A stretch of 64,000 nucleotides of DNA from Litorivivens lipolytica (lineage in GTDB: Bacteria; Pseudomonadota; Gammaproteobacteria; Pseudomonadales; Spongiibacteraceae). Positions 40,568 through 49,880 of this stretch are shown here, piece by piece. The stretch is taken from assembly GCF_014191715.1 (NCBI RefSeq), contig NZ_JACHWY010000001.1, forward strand, positions 1,759,445 through 1,823,444, in the 5' to 3' direction. The notes below the pieces were generated by a model. It was not told where the DNA came from. It did no database searches and saw nothing but the letters and a program-made list of their open reading frames with translations. Each line of letters starts with the position of its first letter. Within the stretch, counting starts at the first letter, position 1. A program made the position numbers and the translations under genes.

Positions 40568-41632
40568 ATGCTCCAAGTCAAAAACATCCAGTGCCAATAC
40601 GACGGTGAACCCGTTATCGACGATATCTCCTTCCACGTAAACGAAGGCGATATCTGCACCCTGCTCGGCCCCAGTGGCTGCGGCAAAACCACCGCCCTGC
40701 GCGCCATCGCCGGCTTTCAGCCGATCGATCAGGGCGAAATCCTGCTCGGCGAGACTACCCTCTCCAAACCCGGTTTCTCACTTGACCCTGAGCTGCGCGA
40801 AGTGGGCATGGTCTTTCAGGACTACGCCCTCTTTCCCCACCTCACCGTTAAACAAAACATCTGCTTCGGCTTTCGCAAAACCTCGCGCACCGAGCAGAAC
40901 CGCATCGTCAGTCAGCTATTGGAGCTGGTGCGCCTGAACGGCGTGGAAGATCGCTACCCCCACGAACTTTCCGGCGGTCAGCAGCAGCGAGTAGCGCTTG
41001 CGCGCGCGCTGGCGCCGGCACCGAAACTGCTGTTGCTGGACGAACCCTTTTCCAACCTCGACGCCGAGCTGCGCAAAAGCCTCAGCCTTGAAGTGCGCGA
41101 CATTCTCAAGGACTACGGCATCAGCGCCATTCTGGTGACTCACGATCAGGAAGAGGCCTTCGCCTTCAGTGACCAGATCGGCCTGCTTTACCACGGTGCC
41201 CTGCAGCAGTGGGACACGCCCTTTAATCTCTACCACGAACCCGCCAACCGGCTGGTGGCCGAATTTATTGGTCGCGGCAGCTTTGTACCCGGCACCGTCA
41301 CAGACCACCACAGCATTCAAACCGAGCTGGGCGACCTGCTCGGCAACCGCGCCTACCCCTGGCCGGAAAATTCCCGGGTAGACGTTTTGCTGCGCCCGGA
41401 CGATATCGTGCTCAGTGATTTTGAGGGCGTCGAAGCCACCGTAGAGAAAAAGGTCTTCAACGGCGGCGCCACCCTCTACACACTGGCTCTGCCTACCGGC
41501 AGCAAGGTGGAAGCCCTGCTTCCCAGCCACCGGGATTTCCCCCTTGGCGAGACCATCGCCATTGAGGCCGATGTGGAACACCTGATCGCCTTTCACCGGG
41601 ACGAAGAACTGGTAAATTCTCACAAGTCATAA
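40568..41632 (+). CDS. ABC transporter ATPase, FbpC/PotA-like
   Basis: 354-residue ATP-binding subunit. Walker A GPSGCGKTT (about 34-42), Q-loop FQDYALFPH, signature LSGGQQQR, Walker B LLLLDEPFSNLD and the switch histidine VTHDQEEAF are complete. The C-terminal extension (RVDVLLRPDDIVLSDFEG...) is a TOBE-type regulatory domain, as in ferric-iron (FbpC) and spermidine importers. No permease or binding-protein gene lies beside it, so its transporter partners are elsewhere. An in-frame GTG upstream lies inside the repeat and is unlikely. Confidence 0.9.
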   Translation: MLQVKNIQCQYDGEPVIDDISFHVNEGDICTLLGPSGCGKTTALRAIAGFQPIDQGEILLGETTLSKPGFSLDPELREVGMVFQDYALFPHLTVKQNICFGFRKTSRTEQNRIVSQLLELVRLNGVEDRYPHELSGGQQQRVALARALAPAPKLLLLDEPFSNLDAELRKSLSLEVRDILKDYGISAILVTHDQEEAFAFSDQIGLLYHGALQQWDTPFNLYHEPANRLVAEFIGRGSFVPGTVTDHHSIQTELGDLLGNRAYPWPENSRVDVLLRPDDIVLSDFEGVEATVEKKVFNGGATLYTLALPTGSKVEALLPSHRDFPLGETIAIEADVEHLIAFHRDEELVNSHKS

Positions 41633-41751
41633 CAGTTATACTCGTTATAAGAACATCGTCTTAAAACTAAAATCCCTGTCATGTTGACGCCGCATCGCTG
41701 AAAAGCGGCTATTCCGGGCACCTTCAGGTTAGTGCCCACCCATGACCCAAC
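41633..41751. other. Start of the 423-base nrdA leader region
   Basis: The gap 41633-42055 separates the ABC ATPase from nrdA. Its first 120 bases hold no gene; TTATAACTCGTTATAA-like repeats occur at 41631-41650. The regulatory sites of nrdA follow in the next entries. 41830-42040 shows no recognisable feature beyond being leader sequence. Confidence 0.5.
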
Positions 41752-41760
41752 TTATCCACA
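41752..41760 (+). promoter_or_regulatory. DnaA box upstream of nrdA
   Basis: TTATCCACA is a perfect consensus DnaA box. DnaA controls nrdAB transcription in E. coli, so its presence 296 bases ahead of nrdA fits replication-linked control. Confidence 0.65.
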
Positions 41761-41777
41761 CCTTGTTAACACGCAAT

Positions 41778-41826
41778 CCCCAATATTTAGTGCTTGCGTG
41801 AGACCCAAAACAACACTATCTTGTGC
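41778..41826 (+). promoter_or_regulatory. Pair of NrdR boxes upstream of nrdA
   Basis: CCCCAATATTTAGTGC (41778-41793) and CAACACTATCTTGTGC (41811-41826) match the NrdR-box pattern ACACAATATCTAGTGC at 13 and 12 of 16 positions. Their starts are 33 bases apart, about three helical turns, the tandem spacing known for NrdR. NrdR with ATP/dATP represses ribonucleotide reductase genes, so nrdAB is probably under its control. Confidence 0.75.
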
Positions 41827-42055
41827 TCTTGACTGCTGTGACGCCCAAGGGCGCACCCTCGGTCTCGAAGTCAAAAAAACAAGATCGCGTCATTTCGCAA
41901 CGAAACTGGGCACGATGCTTTATATTTCTTCGAGGTTCGAAGCAGGCATGCAATCGGATACAGCGGCAAGCGGTACCGTGTATTGAACATTCCAGATGTT
42001 GTAGTCGCTACACGCCCAGACACCACATATAGACAGCATAATGTCCGGAGAGACC

Positions 42056-44920
42056 ATGCAGACCCACGTAGAAAGCCAGCAAAGCAGCGCCACCCAGCCC
42101 CCGAGCTCGCCCTCAAAAACTGAAATCCAGGCCACCGCCCCTGGCCAACTGCGCGTCATCAAGCGCAACGGCACCGTGGTGCCCTACACGGACGACAAAA
42201 TCTCCGTGGCCATTACCAAAGCCTTCCTGGCAGTAGAAGGTGGTAATGCAGCAGGCTCCACCCGCATCCATGAAACCGTGGCCAAGCTGACGGCTCAGGT
42301 CACCGCGACCTTCAAACGTCGCATGCCCTCCGGCGGCACCATCCATATTGAAGACATTCAGGATCAGGTTGAGCTGGCCCTGATGCGCAGCGGCGAACAC
42401 AAAGTGGCTCGCGACTACGTGCTGTACCGCGCCGCCCGCGCCGAAGAGCGCAAAAAGGCCCAGCCCGAAGAAAAGGCCCACCCCTCTATCCGCGTCACTC
42501 AGGAAGACGGCTCCCTGACCCCGCTGGATCTGGGCCGCCTGGAATTCATCGTGAACGAGGCCTGCGAAGGTCTGGCCGATGTCAGCCCCAAAGCGGTACT
42601 GGATGAAGTACTGAAAGGTTTGTACGACGGCGTGGCCGCCCACGAGGTCAACACCTCACTGGTGATTGCTGCCCGCTCGCTGGTTGAGAAAGAACACAAC
42701 TACAGCTACGTGACCGCCCGCCTGCTGCTGGACAAACTGCGCGCCGAAGCCCTGACTTTCCTAGGCGTAGCCGAGAGCGCCACCCAGCACGACATGATCG
42801 AGTACTACCCCAAAGCGCTGGCCGCTTACATTGAAAAAGGCGTTGAACTGGAACTGATTTCTCCCGAGCTGAAAGAATTCGATCTGGCCCGTCTCGGTCA
42901 GGCGATCAAGCCCGAGAACGACAACCAGTTCAATTACCTCGGCCTGCAGACCCTGTACGACCGCTATTTTATTCACAGCAACGATGTGCGCATCGAGCTG
43001 CCGCAGGTGTTCTTCATGCGCGTCGCGATGGGTCTGGCGACCCGCGAAGACGACAAGAACGCTCGCGCCATCGAGTTCTATGAACTGCTGAGCTCCTTCG
43101 ATTACATGAGCTCTACCCCGACGCTGTTCAACTCCGGCACCCTGCGTCCGCAGCTTTCCAGCTGCTACCTGACCACCGTGCCCGACGACCTGCACGGCAT
43201 CTACGGCGCGATTCAGGACAACGCCATGCTGAGCAAGTTTGCTGGCGGTCTGGGCAACGACTGGACGCCGGTGCGCGCGCTGGGCTCCTACATCAAAGGC
43301 ACCAACGGCAAATCCCAAGGTGTTGTGCCCTTCCTGAAAGTGGTGAACGACACGGCTGTAGCGGTTAACCAGGGCGGCAAGCGCAAGGGCGCCGTGTGTG
43401 CCTATCTGGAAACTTGGCACATGGATATCGAGGAATTCCTCGAGCTGCGCAAAAACACCGGTGACGACCGTCGCCGTACCCACGACATGAACAGCGCCAA
43501 CTGGGTGCCTGATCTGTTTATGAAGCGCGTCTTCACCGACGGCCAGTGGACCCTGTTCTCGCCCAGCGACGTACCCGATCTGCACGATCTGTACGGCACC
43601 GCCTTTGAAAAACGCTACGAAGAATACGAAGCGATGGCGGCCAGCGGTCAGCTGAAACACCACAAGAAAGTGAAAGCTGCCGACCTGTGGCGCAAAATGC
43701 TGAGCATGCTGTTTGAAACCGGCCACCCGTGGATCACTTTTAAAGATCCCTGCAACCTGCGCAGCCCGCAGCAGCACGCCGGTGTGGTTCACTCGTCCAA
43801 CCTGTGTACCGAGATCACCCTCAACACCAACAAAGAGGAAATCGCGGTCTGCAACCTGGGCTCCGTAAACTTAGCTCAGCACGTCACTGAAAACGGTCTG
43901 GACCACGCCAAGCTGGAGAAAACGATCAACACCGCCGTGCGCATGCTCGACAACGTGATCGACATTAACTACTACTCCGTGCCGCAGGCGCAGAACTCCA
44001 ACTTCAAGCACCGCCCGGTTGGCCTTGGCATCATGGGCTTCCAGGACGCGCTGTATAAGCAACACATTGCTTACGCGTCTGATAACGCCGTTGAGTTTGC
44101 CGACCGCTCCATGGAAGCCGTCAGCTACTTCGCCATCAAAGCCTCCAGCGATCTCGCCGCCGAGCGTGGCCGCTACGCGAGCTACGACGGTTCACTGTGG
44201 AGCCAGGGCATTCTGCCTATCGACTCCCTCGACAACCTGATTGCCCAGCGCGGCGAGCAGTTTATTGAAGTAGATCGCACCCAGACGCTGGATTGGCAAG
44301 GTCTGCGCAGCAAAGTACTGCAAGACGGTATGCGCAACTCCAACGTAATGGCCATTGCCCCGACCGCAACCATCGCCAACATCACCGGCGTCTCCCAGTC
44401 GATCGAGCCCACGTATCAAAACCTGTATGTGAAATCGAACCTGTCTGGCGAATTCACCGTGGTGAACCCCTACCTGGTACGCGACCTGAAAGCGCGCGGC
44501 CTGTGGGACAGCGTGATGGTCAACGACCTGAAATACTACGAAGGCTCGGTACAGAAGATCGACCGCATTCCGCAAGATCTGAAAGACATGTACGCCACCG
44601 CCTTCGAAGTAGAACCCCGCTGGCTGGTAGACGCCGCCTCGCGCCGTCAAAAGTGGATCGATCAGGCCCAGTCCCTGAACCTCTACATCGCCGGCGCCTC
44701 GGGCAAGAAACTCGACATCACCTATCGCATGGCTTGGTTCCGTGGCCTCAAAACCACCTACTACCTCCGTGCACTGGCAGCGTCGACTACTGAGAAATCC
44801 ACGGTTGATCGCGGCACCATGAACAAGGTGTCGGCACAGGCACCGGAAGCGGCTCCAACCGCCGCCCCGGTACCCGCAGCCTGCTCACTGGATGATCCAG
44901 ATTGCGAGGCTTGTCAGTAA
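42056..44920 (+). CDS. nrdA: Ribonucleoside-diphosphate reductase alpha subunit NrdA (class Ia, two ATP-cones)
   Basis: Catalytic subunit reducing ribonucleotides to deoxyribonucleotides, 954 residues from ATG 42056, preceded by GGAGAG; an ATG 15 bases upstream has no ribosome site. Two ATP-cone domains stand in tandem: residues ~30-120 (VIKRNGTVVPYTDDKISVAITKAF) and ~135-230 (IRVTQEDGSLTPLDLGRLEFIVNEA). The catalytic core has SSCYLTTVPDD, NLCTEITLNT (thiyl-radical cysteine) and CNLGSVNLAQH. The C-terminal redox pair is in DCEACQ. Double-cone NrdA is known from Pseudomonas. Paired with nrdB. Confidence 0.97.
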   Translation: MQTHVESQQSSATQPPSSPSKTEIQATAPGQLRVIKRNGTVVPYTDDKISVAITKAFLAVEGGNAAGSTRIHETVAKLTAQVTATFKRRMPSGGTIHIEDIQDQVELALMRSGEHKVARDYVLYRAARAEERKKAQPEEKAHPSIRVTQEDGSLTPLDLGRLEFIVNEACEGLADVSPKAVLDEVLKGLYDGVAAHEVNTSLVIAARSLVEKEHNYSYVTARLLLDKLRAEALTFLGVAESATQHDMIEYYPKALAAYIEKGVELELISPELKEFDLARLGQAIKPENDNQFNYLGLQTLYDRYFIHSNDVRIELPQVFFMRVAMGLATREDDKNARAIEFYELLSSFDYMSSTPTLFNSGTLRPQLSSCYLTTVPDDLHGIYGAIQDNAMLSKFAGGLGNDWTPVRALGSYIKGTNGKSQGVVPFLKVVNDTAVAVNQGGKRKGAVCAYLETWHMDIEEFLELRKNTGDDRRRTHDMNSANWVPDLFMKRVFTDGQWTLFSPSDVPDLHDLYGTAFEKRYEEYEAMAASGQLKHHKKVKAADLWRKMLSMLFETGHPWITFKDPCNLRSPQQHAGVVHSSNLCTEITLNTNKEEIAVCNLGSVNLAQHVTENGLDHAKLEKTINTAVRMLDNVIDINYYSVPQAQNSNFKHRPVGLGIMGFQDALYKQHIAYASDNAVEFADRSMEAVSYFAIKASSDLAAERGRYASYDGSLWSQGILPIDSLDNLIAQRGEQFIEVDRTQTLDWQGLRSKVLQDGMRNSNVMAIAPTATIANITGVSQSIEPTYQNLYVKSNLSGEFTVVNPYLVRDLKARGLWDSVMVNDLKYYEGSVQKIDRIPQDLKDMYATAFEVEPRWLVDAASRRQKWIDQAQSLNLYIAGASGKKLDITYRMAWFRGLKTTYYLRALAASTTEKSTVDRGTMNKVSAQAPEAAPTAAPVPAACSLDDPDCEACQ

Positions 44921-44927
44921 GCAAAGA

Positions 44928-44965
44928 TGCCGCAGGCGCTGTCTAAAACTACAGCGCTTGCGGCA
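44928..44965 (+). promoter_or_regulatory. Strong hairpin between nrdA and nrdB
   Basis: TGCCGCAGGCGCTGT (44928-44942) and ACAGCGCTTGCGGCA (44951-44965) form a 15-base stem with one non-Watson-Crick position and an 8-base loop. No T-tract follows. It may stabilise the nrdA message or partly end transcription, setting the NrdA:NrdB ratio. Confidence 0.65.
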
Positions 44966-45028
44966 ACGTACAAACACAACCGAACGCGCAGTACCCGTTC
45001 AAACCGATAACAACAAAGGTGGGTATCC

Positions 45029-46399
45029 ATGCAGCAAACCAACACAGCAAAGAGCCAAGGAACATCGATGTTAAGCTGGGACGAATACAACACCGACGAA
45101 GCACTCGACGCCATCAAAGCCAAGCCGAACACACCGCCTCCGCCGCCTGCTGCTGAGGCTGGGCCGGCATCGGCCGCCCCGCAGCCTTCCGTTCAGGAAC
45201 CTGCTCCGGCTGCCTACGCGGAAAAGCCCGCAATGCCGGCGGCGGAACCAACCGCCCCCGCAGCAGCAAGCACCACTGACGGCGAAGAAACCATCGCCGA
45301 CGAAAGCCTCCAAGCCAGAGCCGAGCGCGCCCTTGAGCAGCTCGACGTAGCCGCCGGCCTCGAAGACCTCGACATGGGCGCCGCCCGTATTCAGGTAGAC
45401 GACAAGCGCGTAATCAACTGCCGCGCCGACGTAAACCAGCTCGTGCCTTTCAAATACGACTGGGCCTGGCAGAAGTACCTCGACGGCTGCGCCAACCACT
45501 GGATGCCGCAAGAAGTAAACATGTCGGCCGACATCTCCATGTGGAAAAACCCCGAAGGCCTGACCGAAGACGAACGCCGCATCGTCATGCGCTCACTGGG
45601 TTACTTTTCTACCGCCGACTCACTGGTTGCCAACAACCTGGTGCTGGCCGTGTACCGCCACATCACAAACCCCGAGTGCCGCCAGTACCTGTTGCGCCAG
45701 TCCTTTGAAGAAGCCATCCACACCCACGCCTACCAATACTGCGTAGAGTCACTGGGCATGGACGAAGGCGAAGTCTTCAACATGTACCGCGAGCTGCCCT
45801 CCATCGCCAAAAAAGCGGCCTGGAGCCTCAAACACACCAGCGCCCTGAGTGACCCCACCTTCCAGACCGGCACCCACGAAACGGATCAGGAGCTGCTGCG
45901 CAACCTGATCGGCTTCTACTGTGTGACTGAAGGCATCTTCTTCTACTGCGGCTTCACCCAGATCCTCAGCATGGGCCGCCGCAACAAAATGACCGGCGTA
46001 GCAGAACAGTTCCAATACATTCTGCGCGACGAATCCATGCACCTGAACTTCGGTATCGACCTGATCAACCAGATCAAACTGGAAAACCCCCACCTCTGGA
46101 CTCCCCAGTTCCAGCAGGAAGTGGCCCAGATGATCGTGGAAGGCACCCAGCTTGAAATCGAATACGCCCGCGACTCCATGCCGCGCGGTGTACTCGGCAT
46201 GAACGCCGGTATGATGGAGCAATACCTCCACTTCATCGCCAACCGCCGCCTGGTACAGATCGGCCTGAAAGAACAATTCCCCGGCGCGCAAAACCCCTTC
46301 CCGTGGATGAGCGAGATTATGGATTTGCGTAAAGAGAAGAACTTCTTTGAAACGCGCGTAATTGAGTATCAGACGGGTGGTGCGCTTAGCTGGGAATAA
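45029..46399 (+). CDS. nrdB: Ribonucleoside-diphosphate reductase beta subunit NrdB (class Ia)
   Basis: Radical-generating subunit, 456 residues. After residue ~110 it is a normal R2: metal-ligand helices contain [10 protein letters not shown] (Asp), [14 protein letters not shown] (Glu, His and the radical Tyr four residues on), [11 protein letters not shown] (Glu) and [10 protein letters not shown] (Glu, His). The first ~110 residues are a Pro/Ala-rich, probably disordered extension not found in E. coli NrdB. The C-terminus ([10 protein letters not shown]) is the tail that docks on NrdA. Ribosome site GGTGGG precedes the ATG. Confidence 0.96.
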   Translation: MQQTNTAKSQGTSMLSWDEYNTDEALDAIKAKPNTPPPPPAAEAGPASAAPQPSVQEPAPAAYAEKPAMPAAEPTAPAAASTTDGEETIADESLQARAERALEQLDVAAGLEDLDMGAARIQVDDKRVINCRADVNQLVPFKYDWAWQKYLDGCANHWMPQEVNMSADISMWKNPEGLTEDERRIVMRSLGYFSTADSLVANNLVLAVYRHITNPECRQYLLRQSFEEAIHTHAYQYCVESLGMDEGEVFNMYRELPSIAKKAAWSLKHTSALSDPTFQTGTHETDQELLRNLIGFYCVTEGIFFYCGFTQILSMGRRNKMTGVAEQFQYILRDESMHLNFGIDLINQIKLENPHLWTPQFQQEVAQMIVEGTQLEIEYARDSMPRGVLGMNAGMMEQYLHFIANRRLVQIGLKEQFPGAQNPFPWMSEIMDLRKEKNFFETRVIEYQTGGALSWE

Positions 46400-46431
46400 G
46401 CGGCACCCAGTGTAGGGTGACATTAGAGAGC

Positions 46432-46455
46432 GCGCTTTTGACACTTCAAAAGCGC
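46432..46455. terminator. Hairpin after nrdB
   Basis: GCGCTTTTGA (46432-46441) and TCAAAAGCGC (46446-46455) form a perfect 10-base stem with a CACT loop, 32 bases past the nrdB stop. No T-run follows, but the stem is strong and well placed to end the nrdAB transcript. Confidence 0.55.
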
Positions 46456-46881
46456 CTCCTACCCATATAAATCAAAGAGTTAGCCAATATGCGCCAGGTG
46501 AAATGCACCACGGCGGGATAGCCGCACGAATCTAGCAGCGAACGCTTAATTAAACACTGATCATTGAAGAGAAATCTCAAGCGCGGTCATTTACTCTAAC
46601 AGCGCCAGATAACCAGTTGCGTCAGACCTACTCCACCGCGGCTCGCTGCGGCGCGCATTGAGAACGCGACAGATTCGTCCGCCTCCCCAGCTTGTCTCAA
46701 CTTATTGCGAATAAACATGTTTTATGATTAAAAGACTAAGGCATCGACTTTCTACACACGACTCCACTAGTTAAGCTATAAATTCGGAAATATAAGCAAC
46801 ACTAAAAATAAAGCCTTTCACACACGCACCATTTTTAATGGCTAGAACCAACAAAATATAAAGAAAATACAAGGTGAATTC
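46456..46881. other. Junction between core chromosome and the dnd/dpt island
   Basis: The 482-base gap after nrdB carries no gene that I can support. Base composition changes from GC-rich to distinctly AT-rich between about 46640 and 46720, and stays AT-rich through dndE. This marks the left edge of the island; no tRNA, direct repeat or integrase is visible here. A TATAAA near 46777 could be the -10 of the dptF promoter, but the -35 is poor. Confidence 0.55.
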
Positions 46882-48498
46882 ATGAATTTAAGAGACGCCT
46901 TAGCTGTTTTATCTAAATCATCGCCATACGCCGTTACAACCTCTGGCGAAATCAAAGACCCAGAACTGAAAGCAATAAAAGACTATTTATACGTAGAGAC
47001 TGACGTCGAAATTGCATTCAAAAAAAAGCTAGATGAACTAAACCCGGGAGAGATCTTATTCCTGTGCGGAAGCAGCGGTGATGGCAAGTCAGAAATACTT
47101 ACAAGAAACGAAAAAAACTACAGAAACAAAGTAAGTTTTCATTTAGATGCCACACATAGCTTCCATCCAGATGAAAACGCGATAGTGACACTCGACAACG
47201 TTTTCTCTGAATGGAAGTCACACTCTCACCCTTTAGTCGTCGGCATAAACATTGGCATGCTTGCCAACTATGAGAGAGAAGGCAACGAGATACATCGCGA
47301 AATCAGAATGGCGATGAGATCATTTCTTAACGACGGTATTGAGAAAGTTGAAGGAAAATACCATTTCATCGACTTTGAAAGATTTCCCAAATTCACTTTT
47401 TCAGGAGAAAGTATTAGCGCGCCATTCCTTAGCTCGCTAGTACGTCAAGTTGTAGCTGATGATAAAAAAAATAAATTTAGAGAGTACTTTAACAGGGAAT
47501 ACGACGAGCGCCCCACCAGCAACTCGGAAAAGAAAAAATTAATTAGCAATTACTTGATTCTAAGAGACACCGGAGTCCAAAAAGCAATCATCGAGCTTGT
47601 TTTAAACGCACGTCTAAAACGAGATCAGTTTATTACCGCGCGAATGATGCTTGATTTCATCTACAGAATTCTTACTGGTGAAAAACACATCTATGACAAC
47701 ATCTTCGAAGGGGGAGAAAACGAGATCCTGCAGGCAATAGCCGAATTCGACCCCATTACAAAACGCACACGCTCATTGGATCAATTTGTCTTAAATAGAA
47801 CACTAGGACTTCCAGACGACAAGTTCACAACGTATCGAGAAGAAGCCCACCAAAAATTTCTAATCGACAGCAGAGGAAAAGCAAACCCTACCTCTATAGT
47901 CCGGCAGCTCTACCTTTTCAGATACACCACTTTTGAAAATAAATATGCAAATAACTTTATAAAAGATTTCGAAAGCGCCGAAGAATCGATATATAGAGAA
48001 GCTTGGCATCTGCACAACGACTACGATGGCTCTCAAGACGTGAGAAAAAAGCTCAAAGCATTCTACGACAACACCATTCTTCCAGCCATTAGCGGCTACG
48101 CCAATCGAAAAGCTGCCTATTTATCAAAAGACGAATTCTATTTGAGCAGCAAAGGAATATATGACTTTGCATCAGAGGTTGACATAGGCGTCTCATACCA
48201 AAAAATAGCACGCGAAAAATTGAAAGAAATCTCTCACTTCAACTTGCACCTCACAATCAATGACACACCAATACACCCAATTCCAGTCAACATGAACTTG
48301 ATACAAGTCTTCATTGCCATAGTCTCTGGTTACCGACCAAACCGTTTCGACAAAAACAGCATAGTCCTACTTGACGAAATAGTAAGCCATATCACTGAAG
48401 TTGCTAATCGCTCGAGATCACTTTTGCTCTTCTTGAACGGGAACCGTCTCGCAAAAATCAAAGAGTCTGACGACGAATTAAAGGTAAGCGGCCTGTGA
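46882..48498 (+). CDS. dptF: DptF, ATPase of phosphorothioation-dependent restriction
   Basis: 538 residues. A P-loop GSSGDGKS at 63-70 follows a short N-terminal helix region; the rest is AT-rich-coded, charged and of the DptF/DndF type. With DptG and DptH it forms the restriction arm that attacks DNA lacking the phosphorothioate mark. ATG 46882 has an AAGGTG ribosome site. The gene overlaps dptG by four bases (GTGA). Family assignment is from recognition of the sequence type and from the dptG-dptH-dndBCDE context. Confidence 0.88.
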   Translation: MNLRDALAVLSKSSPYAVTTSGEIKDPELKAIKDYLYVETDVEIAFKKKLDELNPGEILFLCGSSGDGKSEILTRNEKNYRNKVSFHLDATHSFHPDENAIVTLDNVFSEWKSHSHPLVVGINIGMLANYEREGNEIHREIRMAMRSFLNDGIEKVEGKYHFIDFERFPKFTFSGESISAPFLSSLVRQVVADDKKNKFREYFNREYDERPTSNSEKKKLISNYLILRDTGVQKAIIELVLNARLKRDQFITARMMLDFIYRILTGEKHIYDNIFEGGENEILQAIAEFDPITKRTRSLDQFVLNRTLGLPDDKFTTYREEAHQKFLIDSRGKANPTSIVRQLYLFRYTTFENKYANNFIKDFESAEESIYREAWHLHNDYDGSQDVRKKLKAFYDNTILPAISGYANRKAAYLSKDEFYLSSKGIYDFASEVDIGVSYQKIAREKLKEISHFNLHLTINDTPIHPIPVNMNLIQVFIAIVSGYRPNRFDKNSIVLLDEIVSHITEVANRSRSLLLFLNGNRLAKIKESDDELKVSGL

Positions 48499-49880
48499 AC
48501 TATTTGAAGAAAAATCTGACTGTAGGTGACAATAGAATCACTGGATACTTCCCGGCACGAACTTCCTTACCCAAAGACGGCGACTTTGACTGGGATATTG
48601 CAAAAGCATCCATTGTTAAAAACCTGTATAGAAAAAAAATATCAGACAAACTATTCAAGTCTTTTACAGGGTCTATGGAGGAAAAGGAAGAATACGCTAT
48701 ACAAGCTTTTCGAAAAATATGTAGAGAAGACTTTATTGAAGCGCTGGATGATGACGGCCTTTGGAGCCACATCGATGCCATGTTTTTTACGAAAAAAAAC
48801 TACGAAGGTTTGGCGCCAGAAGCCTTGTTATTCAAACTCACAGCACTAAGCCAAAGCTCCCCGCAGAACCGCTTAGCGGACATGTTCTCCGGAATTATGC
48901 GCGGCTTCTGTCTAAAAGACATACCTTCAGAATCAAACAACTTTATAGAAGAAAAAGTCCTAAACAGTTTACGATCTGATGAAATAATGGAGAACATCCA
49001 GGACGGATCGAAAACGCTTTCCAGAGGAATAAACGAAAAACCCTACCTGCCTTACATTACAAAATATTTCACACAGGATGTCAGCTTCTTAGCATCCCAC
49101 CCAAAATATTTTTTAGCACAGCTTGAACCTTTCCTAAAATTCTACGCATACATATATACAGCCCAGTTAGCTTTAAACATAAAAAACTTCAGAGAAGAAC
49201 CTAGAGCACGGCCTCTGTACTTTATTCTAGACCATGAAACTGCAAGCAAAGAAAGGACAGACCTTGTTACTTACGGTCATCGAGCAGTTCAGGACAATTT
49301 GCAGTATATATTCCCGTATCTATCTATGTCCGAAAGCCTGCAAGAACCCAGTAAAGAAAATAATGTGGAGAGAGTTCCATTATGGATATTAGCTAGAAAC
49401 CTATCTGAAAAGGACACCGAATCACTAATCGAATACGCCGAGAATTTTTCACGAGACCGATATGAAGGCACGGATTTTAAGTTTAAATATGATAAATCAA
49501 ATAAAGACCCTCACTATTGGCTAGAGTCACTACTACACGAATCCGTCTCACAATTTGGACGAAGAAGAAAGAGGCACGCCGCTAGAGAAAAGTTTATTAA
49601 GACCACTGAGAATGAGCTTTGTAGAGATTTCGTAAAGTCGCGAGGACAGATTGGTAACGTTTTGGTACTGAACCAGGACTACATATCACTGATTACGAAC
49701 ATCAGCATTGGGTCTAAGAAAAAACTACGGTTTGGAGAGCTTCTAGAAGAATGGAAAAACCGAGGAATATTTTTCGACAAGCAAAGCCAAAAGGAACTAC
49801 TCAAGTTTTTTGAGCGCATAGGGAATGTAGAACGAATGAGCGATAGTGGGGATGCTGTTTATGTATTCAAAACAATTTGA
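48495..49880 (+). CDS. dptG: DptG, phosphorothioation-dependent restriction protein
   Basis: 461 residues, start codon GTG overlapping the dptF stop. No Walker motif or nuclease motif is visible; it is a charged, helical protein with a C-terminal part (LRFGELLEEWKNRGIFFDKQSQKELLKFFERIGNVERMSDSGDAVYV) that reads like a winged-helix DNA-binding domain. Position between dptF and dptH, and size, fit DptG. Its last 20 bases overlap the preferred dptH start. Confidence 0.85.
   Translation: MNYLKKNLTVGDNRITGYFPARTSLPKDGDFDWDIAKASIVKNLYRKKISDKLFKSFTGSMEEKEEYAIQAFRKICREDFIEALDDDGLWSHIDAMFFTKKNYEGLAPEALLFKLTALSQSSPQNRLADMFSGIMRGFCLKDIPSESNNFIEEKVLNSLRSDEIMENIQDGSKTLSRGINEKPYLPYITKYFTQDVSFLASHPKYFLAQLEPFLKFYAYIYTAQLALNIKNFREEPRARPLYFILDHETASKERTDLVTYGHRAVQDNLQYIFPYLSMSESLQEPSKENNVERVPLWILARNLSEKDTESLIEYAENFSRDRYEGTDFKFKYDKSNKDPHYWLESLLHESVSQFGRRRKRHAAREKFIKTTENELCRDFVKSRGQIGNVLVLNQDYISLITNISIGSKKKLRFGELLEEWKNRGIFFDKQSQKELLKFFERIGNVERMSDSGDAVYVFKTI

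Noticed and set aside
42761..43792. 343-codon open frame antisense to nrdA
   Set aside because: Shadow of the high-GC nrdA codons; no ribosome site and low-complexity His/Val/Gly composition.
46882..48498. BREX or DISARM system
   Set aside because: No PglX/PglZ or DrmA-type proteins; the presence of DndC, DndD and DndE fixes the system as phosphorothioation.
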